Part shown: one piece after another, positions 25,399 through 33,918 of the stretch
Numbering within the stretch: position 1 is the first letter of the stretch
How the letters are laid out: the number at the start of each line of letters is the position of its first letter
Assembly: GCF_900108115.1 (NCBI RefSeq)
Contig: NZ_FTPU01000030.1
Location: forward strand, 1-38,735
Source: Epilithonimonas bovis DSM 19482
GTDB lineage: Bacteria > Bacteroidota > Bacteroidia > Flavobacteriales > Weeksellaceae
DNA length: 38,735 nucleotides
Direction of reading: 5' to 3'
Notes under the pieces: generated by a model
Seen by the model: the letters and a program-made list of their open reading frames with translations, nothing else
What the model was told of the DNA's origin: nothing
The model's database searches: none
Made by a program: the position numbers and the translations under genes

Positions 25399-27801
25399 TT
25401 ATTTTTTAAGACATTTTTCCAGAAACTGATCCTGTTCCCAAAGCAGGTGCAGGATGTTTTCTTTGGCAGCATATCCGTGGGCTTCTTTGGGTAAAAGTAC
25501 CATTTTTACAGGTGCACCCAGATTTTTAAGCGCCTGAAAATATCGCTCGGTCTGCAATGTGAATGTACCTGGGTTATTGTCAGCATCACCATGTACCAGC
25601 AGCATTGGTGTTTTCATTTTGTCAGCATTCATAAACGGTGACATCGTATTGTAAACATCCGGCACATCCCAGTAATTACGTTGCTCGGTCTGGAAACCAA
25701 ATGGCGTGAGTGTACGGTTATAGGCGCCACTTCTGGCAATGCCACAGGCATAATCCTTGGAATGGGTCAGCAGGTTAGCAGTCATAAAAGCACCGTAAGA
25801 ATGGCCTCCTACGGCGACTTTTTTCCGGTCGATATAACCAAGTTGATCCACAGCGTCTATAGCCGCTCTTCCATTGGCAACCAGTTGAGGGATAAAGGTG
25901 TCATTAGGCTCGCTTTTGCCTTCACCAATGATAGGGAACGAGGCATCATCCAGAACCGCGTAACCTTTTGTAGTCCAGTATACGAATGAACCATAGTACG
26001 GGAATGTAAAATCATTAGGGTTTTGGGTGTTTTGTCCGGCTGTGTTTTTATCCTTGTATTCGGTAGGGTAAGCCCAGATCAACAGTGGCAGTTTTTCTTT
26101 CTTTGCTTTCCTGTCGTAGTTTGCAGGCAGGTAAAGTGTTCCTGTGAGCGTAACACCGTCATTTCTTTTATAAGTGATGACTTCTTTATAAACATCTTTG
26201 ATGCTTTCGAATGGGTTGGCGAAATTGGTGACAGCTTCTTCTTTGTTAGACCTGATGTTTTTCTTAAAATAGTTAGGGTAATCCTTTGGCGACTGTTGGA
26301 TGGTGAGCACTTCACCTTTGGAAGGATTAATGATGTCAATGATATCTTCTTTTGCATTTTTAAGATTAGAAGTATACAGCCTTTTCTTTTTTAGGCTTTT
26401 CATATCCATCTCATCAATAAAGGGGTGTTGACCGTCTTTGGTAAAGCCGTCGCCAATTAGGTACGATTTTTCACCTTTTATATCAATCACAGATCTCCCA
26501 TACTGGTTTTTGGTGGTGTTAAAGTGTCCGGGATCGCTGTATACATCCTGGTAATTGCGGTCTTCAATCACTTTGGATTCACCATTATTAAGATCTACCA
26601 AAAACGATTTGGTATTTCTGGTGTCATACCATCCTTCGGAAACAATGGCATAATGGTCATTGGTCCAATTCACATCCTGGTAACGCTGTTTGGTTTTAAA
26701 AAATGATTTAGGAGCGTTTGCGAAAGGTGCTTCCCAGGTAAAAATCTCATCTCTGTAATCCACCGTTTTCGCCTGGTCCCCACCATCCAGAGCTTCTGCA
26801 TAAACCAGTGTTGCCGGCGCGTCGCTTCTCCAGCCCATATCTCTTTTTCCGGTCCTTACGGACGAGAAACCTTTTGGCATAATTTCCGTAAGCGGTGTCT
26901 CATTAACGACCTTTACTGCATTTCCTTTGCTGTCATAGACTGTTGTAGTCATTGGGAATCGGTTGAGTGGGACAATGTAGGAAAAAGGTCTCTTGATGGT
27001 CGTCAGCATGAGGTAATTGCCATCGGGTGAGTAGCTTGCCCCGGCATACATATCCTGATCTTTCATCTTTTTGAGATTACCATCAAGATCCACATTATAA
27101 ATCTCCGATGCGGTGAGTACCTCAAAATTTTTCTCATCCTGAGGGTTTTTAAGCAGATCCTGATAGGTTCTGTTTTGCGAAACTTTGCCGTCAGCAGTTG
27201 AGACAATAGGACCGGTTGGCAGGTCCTTGCTGGAGTCAATTAAGTCGGGCCTGTTCTGCGGAAGCGTTTTTATCAGCAGGTTTCGGGAATCTTTATTCCA
27301 TGTGTAAGGATTACCAAGATTGGCATTCAGGTTATCATTGGTGATCTTTTTGGCTGTCGCAGTTTCCAAATCGATTACCCAAAGTTCCACACCTTTGGAA
27401 GTGGTATTGGTAAAAGCCAGCTTTTTCTCATCCGGAGAGAACGATGTGTAAGTAATTTTTGCATTGGAAGGCATGTTTTTAACCTGAACTTCGGTTTTTT
27501 CATTCATCCTTCTCACCTTCAGATTGTTGGCGTAAGTGGCTGTGCTGGATATGTTGGTAATCGGGTTAATACGCAATCCGCCCAGCTTCATATCTTTTTG
27601 GTTGAGGTCTTCAAGTGTTTTGTATGTAGGGCGGTAAGTGAAAACAATCCAGTCTTTTTTACTGTTCATCAGGACACTTGGCGGGCGCTGGTAGTCGGCG
27701 AGTTTCAGGATCTCGGCACTTGGTTTCTGATAAGTGATGTTTTCCTGCGCCTCATAAAAATTAAGAAATGCAAGAAGGCAGATGCTTAGTTTGATCTTCA
27801 T
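25399..27801 (-). CDS. Secreted S9 family prolyl oligopeptidase-like peptidase
   Basis: This 800-residue protein has a signal peptide (MKIKLSICLLAFLNFYEAQ) and an N-terminal beta-propeller part with repeated strands such as SFSPDEKKLAFTN and SYSPDGNYLMLTT. The C-terminal alpha/beta hydrolase has Ser668 in GGHSYGAFM, Asp741 in HGDADNNPG and His775 in PKEAHGYA, the correct catalytic order. The pattern resembles bacterial glutamyl endopeptidase-like S9D members. Probably periplasmic. Expressed from its own promoter (-7-like TATTTTTG at 27818) and terminated at 25370. Confidence 0.93.
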   Translation of the reverse strand: MKIKLSICLLAFLNFYEAQENITYQKPSAEILKLADYQRPPSVLMNSKKDWIVFTYRPTYKTLEDLNQKDMKLGGLRINPITNISSTATYANNLKVRRMNEKTEVQVKNMPSNAKITYTSFSPDEKKLAFTNTTSKGVELWVIDLETATAKKITNDNLNANLGNPYTWNKDSRNLLIKTLPQNRPDLIDSSKDLPTGPIVSTADGKVSQNRTYQDLLKNPQDEKNFEVLTASEIYNVDLDGNLKKMKDQDMYAGASYSPDGNYLMLTTIKRPFSYIVPLNRFPMTTTVYDSKGNAVKVVNETPLTEIMPKGFSSVRTGKRDMGWRSDAPATLVYAEALDGGDQAKTVDYRDEIFTWEAPFANAPKSFFKTKQRYQDVNWTNDHYAIVSEGWYDTRNTKSFLVDLNNGESKVIEDRNYQDVYSDPGHFNTTKNQYGRSVIDIKGEKSYLIGDGFTKDGQHPFIDEMDMKSLKKKRLYTSNLKNAKEDIIDIINPSKGEVLTIQQSPKDYPNYFKKNIRSNKEEAVTNFANPFESIKDVYKEVITYKRNDGVTLTGTLYLPANYDRKAKKEKLPLLIWAYPTEYKDKNTAGQNTQNPNDFTFPYYGSFVYWTTKGYAVLDDASFPIIGEGKSEPNDTFIPQLVANGRAAIDAVDQLGYIDRKKVAVGGHSYGAFMTANLLTHSKDYACGIARSGAYNRTLTPFGFQTEQRNYWDVPDVYNTMSPFMNADKMKTPMLLVHGDADNNPGTFTLQTERYFQALKNLGAPVKMVLLPKEAHGYAAKENILHLLWEQDQFLEKCLKK

Positions 27802-27817
27802 ATAATACTGTTTCCAA

Positions 27818-27825
27818 CAAAAATA
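27818..27825 (-). promoter_or_regulatory. Putative -7 box for the S9 peptidase
   Basis: TATTTTTG on the minus strand, 17 bases upstream of ATG 27801. No good -33 box. Confidence 0.35.
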
Positions 27826-27928
27826 ATGATTTATCAGTGTGCTCCACCGAAAAAATAATATTAATGCAAAAAAGTTTCATTAATGACACTCCTACATCTG
27901 TCAGCCTAACGGCCGGACCCAGGCAGTC

Positions 27929-28462
27929 TTACTTGAGGTATTTTGTAATACTCTCGCTCATCGGGTTGGTCGTGCTGATAAAGCTGTCTACAACATGGCC
28001 TTGCTCATCCAGAAGAATCTTGGTGAAGTTCCAAAGGATTTTGGTATTCTTAACGCCATTTTCTTTTTTGTCGGTCAAGAATTTGTAGATGGGCGCAATA
28101 TTGTCACCTTTTACGGATATTTTAGCAGCCATCGGGAACTGTACACCATAGTTTCTTTGGCAAAATGTAGAGATCTCATGATTGCTGCCCGGTTCCTGCC
28201 CGCCAAAATTATTAGCAGGGAAACCTACGACTACAAGTTTGTCTTTATACGTTTCGTACAGTTTTTCCAAATCAGCATACTGAGGCGTAAAACCACATTC
28301 CGAAGCGGTATTCACAACCAGTATTTTTTTGCCTTTGAATTTTGAAAAATCAATTGTTGAACCGTCTAATGCCTCAACTTTGAAACTGTGAATTGATTTG
28401 GCCTGAGCCTTAGTTTTTGTAAATCCGAAAAGTGATAACATAGCAATGAATAGGTATTTCAT
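27929..28462 (-). CDS. Glutathione peroxidase family protein (thiol peroxidase)
   Basis: The ATG at 28462 gives 177 residues with an N-terminal signal (MKYLFIAMLSLFGFTKTKAQ). A longer frame from 28561 only adds a non-homologous tail. The peroxidatic residue is Cys56 in NTASECGFTPQY, and Gln89 (NNFGGQEPG) and Trp144-Asn145 (LWNFTKIL) complete the tetrad. As a Cys rather than Sec form in a bacterium it most likely uses thioredoxin-like donors. The signal suggests periplasmic action. The 100 bases downstream contain a small GC-rich patch but no clear terminator. Confidence 0.93.
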   Translation of the reverse strand: MKYLFIAMLSLFGFTKTKAQAKSIHSFKVEALDGSTIDFSKFKGKKILVVNTASECGFTPQYADLEKLYETYKDKLVVVGFPANNFGGQEPGSNHEISTFCQRNYGVQFPMAAKISVKGDNIAPIYKFLTDKKENGVKNTKILWNFTKILLDEQGHVVDSFISTTNPMSESITKYLK

Positions 28463-28612
28463 AATAATCCAATTAATGGTCCCGATTGCTGAACCTTTAT
28501 TAATGACAAAGTAACAAAAAGAAAAGTGATTAAATAAAATTTTAATTGGCACATATGACACTTTAAGTGACTTATTTAAAATTAGCTGAGGTTCTTTAAG
28601 ATTTCTCCGAAC

Positions 28613-28735
28613 ATGGGTTTGTATATTAGATTGTTATATAAACTTTCGGCAGGATTCACTTATATTACTTACATATCAACTGTATTGCTGTTGTCCTTTG
28701 TCAGATGGATACCTAACGCTGCGGATGAGGATTAA
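28613..28735 (+). CDS. Possible small membrane protein, 40 aa
   Basis: ATG 28613 to TAA 28733-28735 encodes MGLYIRLLYKLSAGFTYITY, then a hydrophobic ISTVLLLSFVRWIPNAADED. One membrane helix and an acidic tail are plausible. It lies alone in the 354-base gap between the peroxidase and the FkbM gene. No family is recognised, and chance cannot be excluded. Nothing else supported was seen in this gap. Confidence 0.3.
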   Translation: MGLYIRLLYKLSAGFTYITYISTVLLLSFVRWIPNAADED

Positions 28736-28816
28736 AAAAATATTCTCTTAACAAAATTTTATGATTTGTAAAATAAATGCCTTTTCTTTGCCGTTCCTTT
28801 CTTATGACAGAGATCT

Positions 28817-29638
28817 ATGAGCGTTTACAGTCAGCTTGCTGAGAATTTACAATACATTTCGCCAGCCTTTTACAAAAGCAGATTTTTCAAAAAACTGAAA
28901 GGTCTGGATGCTGATAACCTGTTAGACAGAAAAGTGGAACCGGAGTTTCTCTGGATCAGACAAATCCTTGATAAAGACTCGGTTTTTATGGACGTGGGTG
29001 CTAATGTTGGCGCTTATATTTTTGTTTTGGAAAATCATCTGAAACCGGAGAATATCTTCGCCTTCGAACCTAATCTGCAATTATTCAGAAGACTGAAAAG
29101 GTTATTTCCAAAAGTCAATCTGTATCCTGTTGCTTTATCCGATATTTCTACCGTGGCAGAATTTAAGATCCCTGTCATTAACGGAGAAAAAATCCATACC
29201 AGAGGCACATTACAGACTTCTATCAAAGAAAAAAATGAGGAAAAAACCATCATTCAAAAAGTAGAAGTAAAACCTTTGGATGACATGGTCTTTGGAACGG
29301 CTCAGACTGACAGATCAATTCTTAAAAAGCTTGATTTTATCAAAATTGATGTAGAAGGGAATGAGATGCAAACCCTTCGTGGTGCAAAAAAAACAATCAA
29401 AACATTCAAGCCAATCCTGATGGTAGAGATGGAGCAGCGCCATCATCAGGAAGATCTTTGGACATTGATTTCGGAGATTGCGGGGTGGGGATACTCTGTG
29501 AATTACCTCGACCGGGAAACGCTGAAACCTAAAATTCTTACAAAAGAATTTCTGAATCGGCAAAAACCGGAAAATGTGAAAAATTATAAAGATTATATTA
29601 ATAACATTATTTTCCTTCCCAAGACTCAATCTGCTTAG
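28817..29638 (+). CDS. FkbM family methyltransferase
   Basis: This 273-residue protein has SAM-binding motif I in VFMDVGANVGAYIFVLENH, the acidic loop IFAFEPNLQLFRRL, and then KLDFIKIDVEGNEMQTLRGAKKTI and FKPILMVEMEQRHHQ, which define the FkbM group (SAM-dependent O-methyltransferases of glycans and other surface molecules). It lies 48 bases before a flippase gene, so a role in cell-surface polysaccharide modification is likely. No glycosyltransferases are present in the window to fix the substrate. Confidence 0.9.
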   Translation: MSVYSQLAENLQYISPAFYKSRFFKKLKGLDADNLLDRKVEPEFLWIRQILDKDSVFMDVGANVGAYIFVLENHLKPENIFAFEPNLQLFRRLKRLFPKVNLYPVALSDISTVAEFKIPVINGEKIHTRGTLQTSIKEKNEEKTIIQKVEVKPLDDMVFGTAQTDRSILKKLDFIKIDVEGNEMQTLRGAKKTIKTFKPILMVEMEQRHHQEDLWTLISEIAGWGYSVNYLDRETLKPKILTKEFLNRQKPENVKNYKDYINNIIFLPKTQSA

Positions 29639-29686
29639 TCTCAAAAGAACAATTATTTAGCAATTATCAACTATCAATTATAAAGA

Positions 29687-31165
29687 ATGAGCGTCGTAGC
29701 AAGGCAAGGTGTAAAATATTCGATCATAGGTTATCTCGGTTTCTTACTGGGGACACTGTCGTCTATTTTTATTTTCCCTTACGATATGGAGTTCTATGGG
29801 AAACTCCGCTATATTTTGCCGACTGCAGAGATGATCGTCCCAGTTATTGTATTTGGTTTGTCATTTTCTAATGTCAAGTTTTTTAGCAAGGTACGCGCCG
29901 ATGGTAAACATCACAATATGCTGTCCTTGTCTCTACTGGCAGTTCTTTTTAATTTCGTGATTGTGGTAGCTGCCTATTTTTTATTGAATTGGCTTTTCCC
30001 GTCATTACAAAAACAGAGATTATGGGAGATGAAAAACCTGATCCTTCCCCTGGCATTGGTGTTGGCGCTTTCATCGGTTCTCAATAAGTTTTTAACGAAC
30101 TATAAAAGGATTGTTGTTCCTAATATTTTTGAGAATTTTGTACCTAAGATTGCTAACCTTGGGGCTTTCTGCCTGTTTTTCTTTATGGGTTTTGCAGAGA
30201 AAACAGCTTACGGGTTTTTCTTTCTGATGTTCTTTATTTCTTTGGCCGGGTATGGGATTTATACCAACAGGTTGGAGAAAATCAAACCCGATTTCAGCCT
30301 GGGCTATTTTAGGAAAGACAATTTTTATCAGGAGATTTTAACCTACAGTTTATTTGGTTTTTTGGGCAACATAGGTAATTATATCGCGATCAATATCGAT
30401 AATTACATGATTGGCGAGTTCATCAGCTTTGAGGAAAACGGGATCTACAGTAATATTTACTCCATTATTTCTTTGATAACAGTGCCGCAGATGGGCCTGT
30501 TCAATATTTCTGCGCCAATTATCAATAAGGTTTTGGCAACGGGAGATTTTGCCGAGTTAGACAGGTTTCACAAAAAAACCTCATTGAGCCTCTTTTTTCT
30601 TGGTTTGGTTTTGTTCTGCTGTATCGTGGTGGGTTTCCCATATCTGGCAGATTTTATGAAGAATGGTGAAGATCTGCGTGCATCAGAACCTGTTCTTTGG
30701 ATCCTTGGCTTTACCATGCTGTTTGATTTGGCCACAGGCTTCAATGGGCATATTATTTCATTGTCCAGATATTACAAGTTTAATATCGTAGTGATGCTGA
30801 TTTTGGCAATATTAACTATCACAACCAATATGATTTTCCTGGAGCATACCCACTTTGGTATTTTTGGGATTGCCATTGCCTATGCCATTTCATTATCACT
30901 GTTCAATATTATCAAGATCACATTCAACTACTTCAAATTCCGGGTGTTCCCGTTGGGTATAGAGATGATTTATGCTTTGATTTTGGGTTGCATTGCCATC
31001 AATATAGCGCTGCTGTTGCCTGATTTTAAGCTTAATCTTGTTAACCTTTTTTACAAGCCGGCTATCGTCTTGCTGATTTTGTTTGTAGGGAACTATTTCC
31101 TGAAGATATATCCGCTGGACAAATACCTCAACAGAGCATTCATCAAGAGCCTTTTCAGGTTCTAG
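29687..31165 (+). CDS. Polysaccharide flippase, Wzx/MATE-like (oligosaccharide transporter)
   Basis: This 492-residue protein has about 13-14 membrane helices throughout (YSIIGYLGFLLGTLSSIFIF, LSLLAVLFNFVIVVAAYFLL, SLFFLGLVLFCCIVVGFPYL, IVVMLILAILTITTNMIFL and others). The N-terminal GVKYSIIGYLGFLLG and the internal GNYIAINIDNYMIGEFIS with YSNIYSIISLITVPQMG fit the O-antigen/lipid-linked oligosaccharide flippases of the MOP superfamily. It moves undecaprenyl-linked glycans across the inner membrane. Tight spacing with the FkbM gene suggests an operon; the cluster ends here without a polymerase. Confidence 0.87.
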   Translation: MSVVARQGVKYSIIGYLGFLLGTLSSIFIFPYDMEFYGKLRYILPTAEMIVPVIVFGLSFSNVKFFSKVRADGKHHNMLSLSLLAVLFNFVIVVAAYFLLNWLFPSLQKQRLWEMKNLILPLALVLALSSVLNKFLTNYKRIVVPNIFENFVPKIANLGAFCLFFFMGFAEKTAYGFFFLMFFISLAGYGIYTNRLEKIKPDFSLGYFRKDNFYQEILTYSLFGFLGNIGNYIAINIDNYMIGEFISFEENGIYSNIYSIISLITVPQMGLFNISAPIINKVLATGDFAELDRFHKKTSLSLFFLGLVLFCCIVVGFPYLADFMKNGEDLRASEPVLWILGFTMLFDLATGFNGHIISLSRYYKFNIVVMLILAILTITTNMIFLEHTHFGIFGIAIAYAISLSLFNIIKITFNYFKFRVFPLGIEMIYALILGCIAINIALLLPDFKLNLVNLFYKPAIVLLILFVGNYFLKIYPLDKYLNRAFIKSLFRF

Positions 31166-31170
31166 AATAG

Positions 31171-31330
31171 CTTTTGGGCGTGTCCTCCTCCATGCGGGAT
31201 TGGCGCTCGCTTCGCTCGCGCCATCCCGCATGGCTGCGGCCGGGCTGTACGCTGCTATCTTTTTCCCATGCTTTTCCCATCACAAAAAAGGATATCCGCT
31301 GCCATCCCTCACGCGCTGGCGCTTCTTGCA
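31171..31330. repeat. GC-rich intergenic repeat with long palindrome
   Basis: Right after the flippase stop, the base composition jumps to high GC. CATGCGGGAT (31191-31200) pairs perfectly with ATCCCGCATG (31223-31232), and GGCGC pairs with GCGCC inside, around a TCGCTTCGCTC loop. Segments GGGCGTGTCCTCC, GGCCGGGCTGTACGCTGC and GCTGCCATCCCTCACGCG match a dispersed non-coding element that I recall from Chryseobacterium-like genomes. No long T-run follows, so it is not a normal terminator. Function unknown. Confidence 0.65.
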
Positions 31331-31820
31331 CCTTTTGTTTTATAATTGTTCCACGCAGGCGTTATGTCAAGCTTGCCGAAAGTTTTAAATGTTAATTTTC
31401 ATCAGGATAGTTTTCAGTACTTCGTGGCAAAATTACCGGAGAAGTAATTGACAATTACATAATTGCTAAAAAAAGAACCTATATTTTGTTGATAGTTTAT
31501 TCATGGCAGAGCCATGGCCCCTTCATAGCAAAGCTTAGGATAGTTCATGGGAAACCGCTGTTTTTTAGATTGTAGAATCCATAATTATTTAGCCTTAAAA
31601 ATAAAAAATTACTAAAAGGCCTAATTAGAAATATGAAATATATTGGGGTATCCAGCAACTTGAGTGAGGAATCAAAGATAAAAAAAGATTAATAATTATT
31701 AACAAAATCTTTTATTCACCGTTACAATTTATTTCAGTAATTTAGTAAAGGTGTAATATTTGATTATTCATAGCCAGTAATCATTTATTGATCATCATTT
31801 ACCAATCATTAACTATATCC
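31331..31820. other. Non-coding gap before glgB
   Basis: This 490-base AT-rich stretch has no convincing gene. It holds a perfect small palindrome, CATGGC-AGA-GCCATG (31502-31516), and an AAAAGATT/AATCTTTT hairpin near 31682-31715. TA-TTTG-like boxes occur, but none has correct spacing. It must contain the glgB promoter. Confidence 0.45.
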
Positions 31821-33770
31821 ATGCAGGTTCAGCCTTATTCTCTCTTTTCAGATTTTGACATTTATCTTTTCCGCTCCGGGAAGCACACCAGGCTTTATGA
31901 GAAGTTCGGCTCTCACAAGATCACAGTAGACGGTGTCAGCGGTGTTTATTTTGCTGTCTGGGCACCTAACGCAACCGAGGTCTCTGTGATGGGAAATTTT
32001 AACCAGTGGAGTGCTTTTTCTCATCAGCTGTCCGGCCGCTGGGATCAGTCCGGCATTTGGGAGGGCTTTATTCCGCATCTGGATTTGGGAGAGGTTTACA
32101 AATATGGCATCCGAACTGGTACGGGCATTCTTCTGGAAAAAGCAGATCCGTATGCGCTCTGTTTTGAAAATGCTTTGCAGGCAGGTTCTGCCGTTTGCAC
32201 TACTTTTTATGAGTGGCAGGACAAGGACTGGATGAAGAAACGCTGGCAGCACAACAGCCTCAGTGCTCCAATTTCTGTGTACGAGATGCATCTGGGATCG
32301 TGGATGCGCGATCCGGGAAATCCCGGTAGGTTCCTCAGTTATGGCGAAATTGCCGATAAACTCATTCCTTATATCAAAGCAATGAATTTTACCCATGTAG
32401 AATTCATGCCAGTCATGGAGTATCCTTATGACCCAAGCTGGGGCTATCAGATTACTGGTTTCTATGCCGCAACCTCGCGGTTCGGCGGGCCACAGGAATT
32501 GATGTACCTTATTTCTGAACTTCACAAAAATAATATCGGCGTTTTTCTGGATTGGGTTCCTTCGCATTTTCCCGGTGATGCCAATGGCCTGCATCGTTTT
32601 GACGGCTCCTTTTTATACGAGCACGAAGATCCAAGAAAAGGCTTTCACCCGGATTGGAAATCTTATATCTTCAATTACGGAAGGCCGGAAGTCAAATCAT
32701 TCCTCATATCCAATGCGATCTTTTGGCTGGACCGTTACCACGCTGATGGATTACGCGTGGATGCGGTTACATCTATGCTGCATCTCGATTATTCCAGAAA
32801 AGATGGCGAATGGGAACCCAATATTTATGGCGGGAATGTTAATCTGGAAGCCAAACAGTTTTTACAGGATTTTAATACCGCTGTTTACAGAGAATTTCCT
32901 GATGTGCAGACTATCGCGGAAGAAAGTTCAGACTTTCCACGGCTTACAAAACCTGTGCATGATGATGATGGTGTTGGCTTTGGGATGAAGTGGATGATGG
33001 GCTGGATGCATGATACGCTGGATTACTTTAAGCAGGATCCTTTGTTGAGACGAGAATTTCAAAGTAAAATCACCTTCACCAGCACTTATATGTTTAATGA
33101 AAACTACATGATGCCGTTGTCGCATGATGAAGTGGTGCATGGCAAGAGTAGCCTGATCTACAAAATGCCCGGTGATGAATGGCAAAAATTTGCAAATCTA
33201 CGCGCCATGTATGTCTATATGTTTACAAACCCGGGTGCTAAACTGCTTTTTATGGGGGATGAGTTTGCTCAAACTACAGAATGGAATTTTACCCAGTCGC
33301 TGGACTGGCATCTGTTGCAGTATCCTGTTCATAAAAATATGCAGGAGTTGGTACGGGATCTCAACCGTATCTACAGAACCCATCCCGCTTTGTACGAACA
33401 GCAGTTTGATCCGCAGGGCTTTGAGTGGGTAGATGGGGACGATAGGGATAATTCAATTTTTATTTATCTTAGGAAAAGTAAAAATAACAAAGAGGTACTA
33501 ATGACAGTGCTTAACCTCACGCCCCGCAGTTTTGACTACCGCATTGGTGTGGATGAACAGACAGACTGGAAAGTTATTCTAAATTCTGATGAAGGCAAGT
33601 ATAGCGGTAGCGGTGTAGAAGCTGTGATTTCCCAAAAGCTGGATGAAGGATGGAATAACCGGAAAAATTCAATCATCATCAGGTTGCCGCCATTATCCGG
33701 AGTGGTCCTGAAACAGAGCAAATTGATAAAAAAATCAAAAATCGCCGATTTTTTAAAACGAAAAAAATAA
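31821..33770 (+). CDS. glgB: 1,4-alpha-glucan branching enzyme
   Basis: GH13 enzyme that makes alpha-1,6 branches in glycogen. I use ATG 31821 (MQVQPYSLFSDFDIYLF), giving 649 residues; a longer frame from 31788 adds no homology. The CBM48 domain (about 30-120) includes GVYFAVWAPNATEVSVMGNFNQW, and the TIM barrel has YEMHLGSWMRDPG and GVFLDWVPSHFPGD. Catalytic residues are Asp314 in GLRVDAV, Glu367 in IAEES and Asp435 in LSHDEVVHGK. The E. coli enzyme's extra N1 domain is missing, as in many bacteria. It is the first gene of glgB-glgA-glgC. Confidence 0.96.
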   Translation: MQVQPYSLFSDFDIYLFRSGKHTRLYEKFGSHKITVDGVSGVYFAVWAPNATEVSVMGNFNQWSAFSHQLSGRWDQSGIWEGFIPHLDLGEVYKYGIRTGTGILLEKADPYALCFENALQAGSAVCTTFYEWQDKDWMKKRWQHNSLSAPISVYEMHLGSWMRDPGNPGRFLSYGEIADKLIPYIKAMNFTHVEFMPVMEYPYDPSWGYQITGFYAATSRFGGPQELMYLISELHKNNIGVFLDWVPSHFPGDANGLHRFDGSFLYEHEDPRKGFHPDWKSYIFNYGRPEVKSFLISNAIFWLDRYHADGLRVDAVTSMLHLDYSRKDGEWEPNIYGGNVNLEAKQFLQDFNTAVYREFPDVQTIAEESSDFPRLTKPVHDDDGVGFGMKWMMGWMHDTLDYFKQDPLLRREFQSKITFTSTYMFNENYMMPLSHDEVVHGKSSLIYKMPGDEWQKFANLRAMYVYMFTNPGAKLLFMGDEFAQTTEWNFTQSLDWHLLQYPVHKNMQELVRDLNRIYRTHPALYEQQFDPQGFEWVDGDDRDNSIFIYLRKSKNNKEVLMTVLNLTPRSFDYRIGVDEQTDWKVILNSDEGKYSGSGVEAVISQKLDEGWNNRKNSIIIRLPPLSGVVLKQSKLIKKSKIADFLKRKK

Positions 33771-33792
33771 TGAATTAAGAAAAGATATATGA

Positions 33793-33885
33793 AATCGCCA
33801 TGATTTGCAATCTGATTGATAGATCATCATAATTTAGATTTAATATCAAATAATTGTGATAAAAGGCATTGATAATTAGGCGATT
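33793..33885 (+). promoter_or_regulatory. Repeated hairpin element in the glgA leader
   Basis: AATCGCC (33793-33799) can pair with GGCGATT (33879-33885). TGCAATC (33806-33812) can instead pair with GATTGCA (33882-33888), so the two pairings exclude each other. The 15 bases AATCGCCATGATTTG (33793-33807) are repeated exactly in front of glgC. This suggests a shared cis-acting RNA or operator. No coding frame is shared between the two copies. Confidence 0.5.
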
Positions 33886-33918
33886 GCATACAACCTTTGA
33901 AAAAATAAATATTTACAC

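Noticed and set aside
27870-27928. GC-rich patch after the glutathione peroxidase stop
   Set aside because: Only a short interrupted CTG-CCT/AGG-CAG pairing and no T-run near it; not enough to call.
28463-28561. Upstream in-frame extension of the glutathione peroxidase
   Set aside because: A signal peptide begins exactly at ATG 28462, and the extra 33 residues look random.
31174-31395. Plus-strand open frame of 73 codons after the flippase
   Set aside because: It lies within the GC-rich palindromic repeat, and its protein (Arg/Cys/Ser-rich) has no family or start signal.
31502-31516. Perfect palindrome CATGGC-AGA-GCCATG in the glgB upstream gap
   Set aside because: A single 6-base stem with no copies seen elsewhere in the window and no link to a promoter.
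31788-31820. Upstream in-frame extension of glgB
   Set aside because: The extra 11 residues have no family support, and ATG 31821 begins the recognisable protein.
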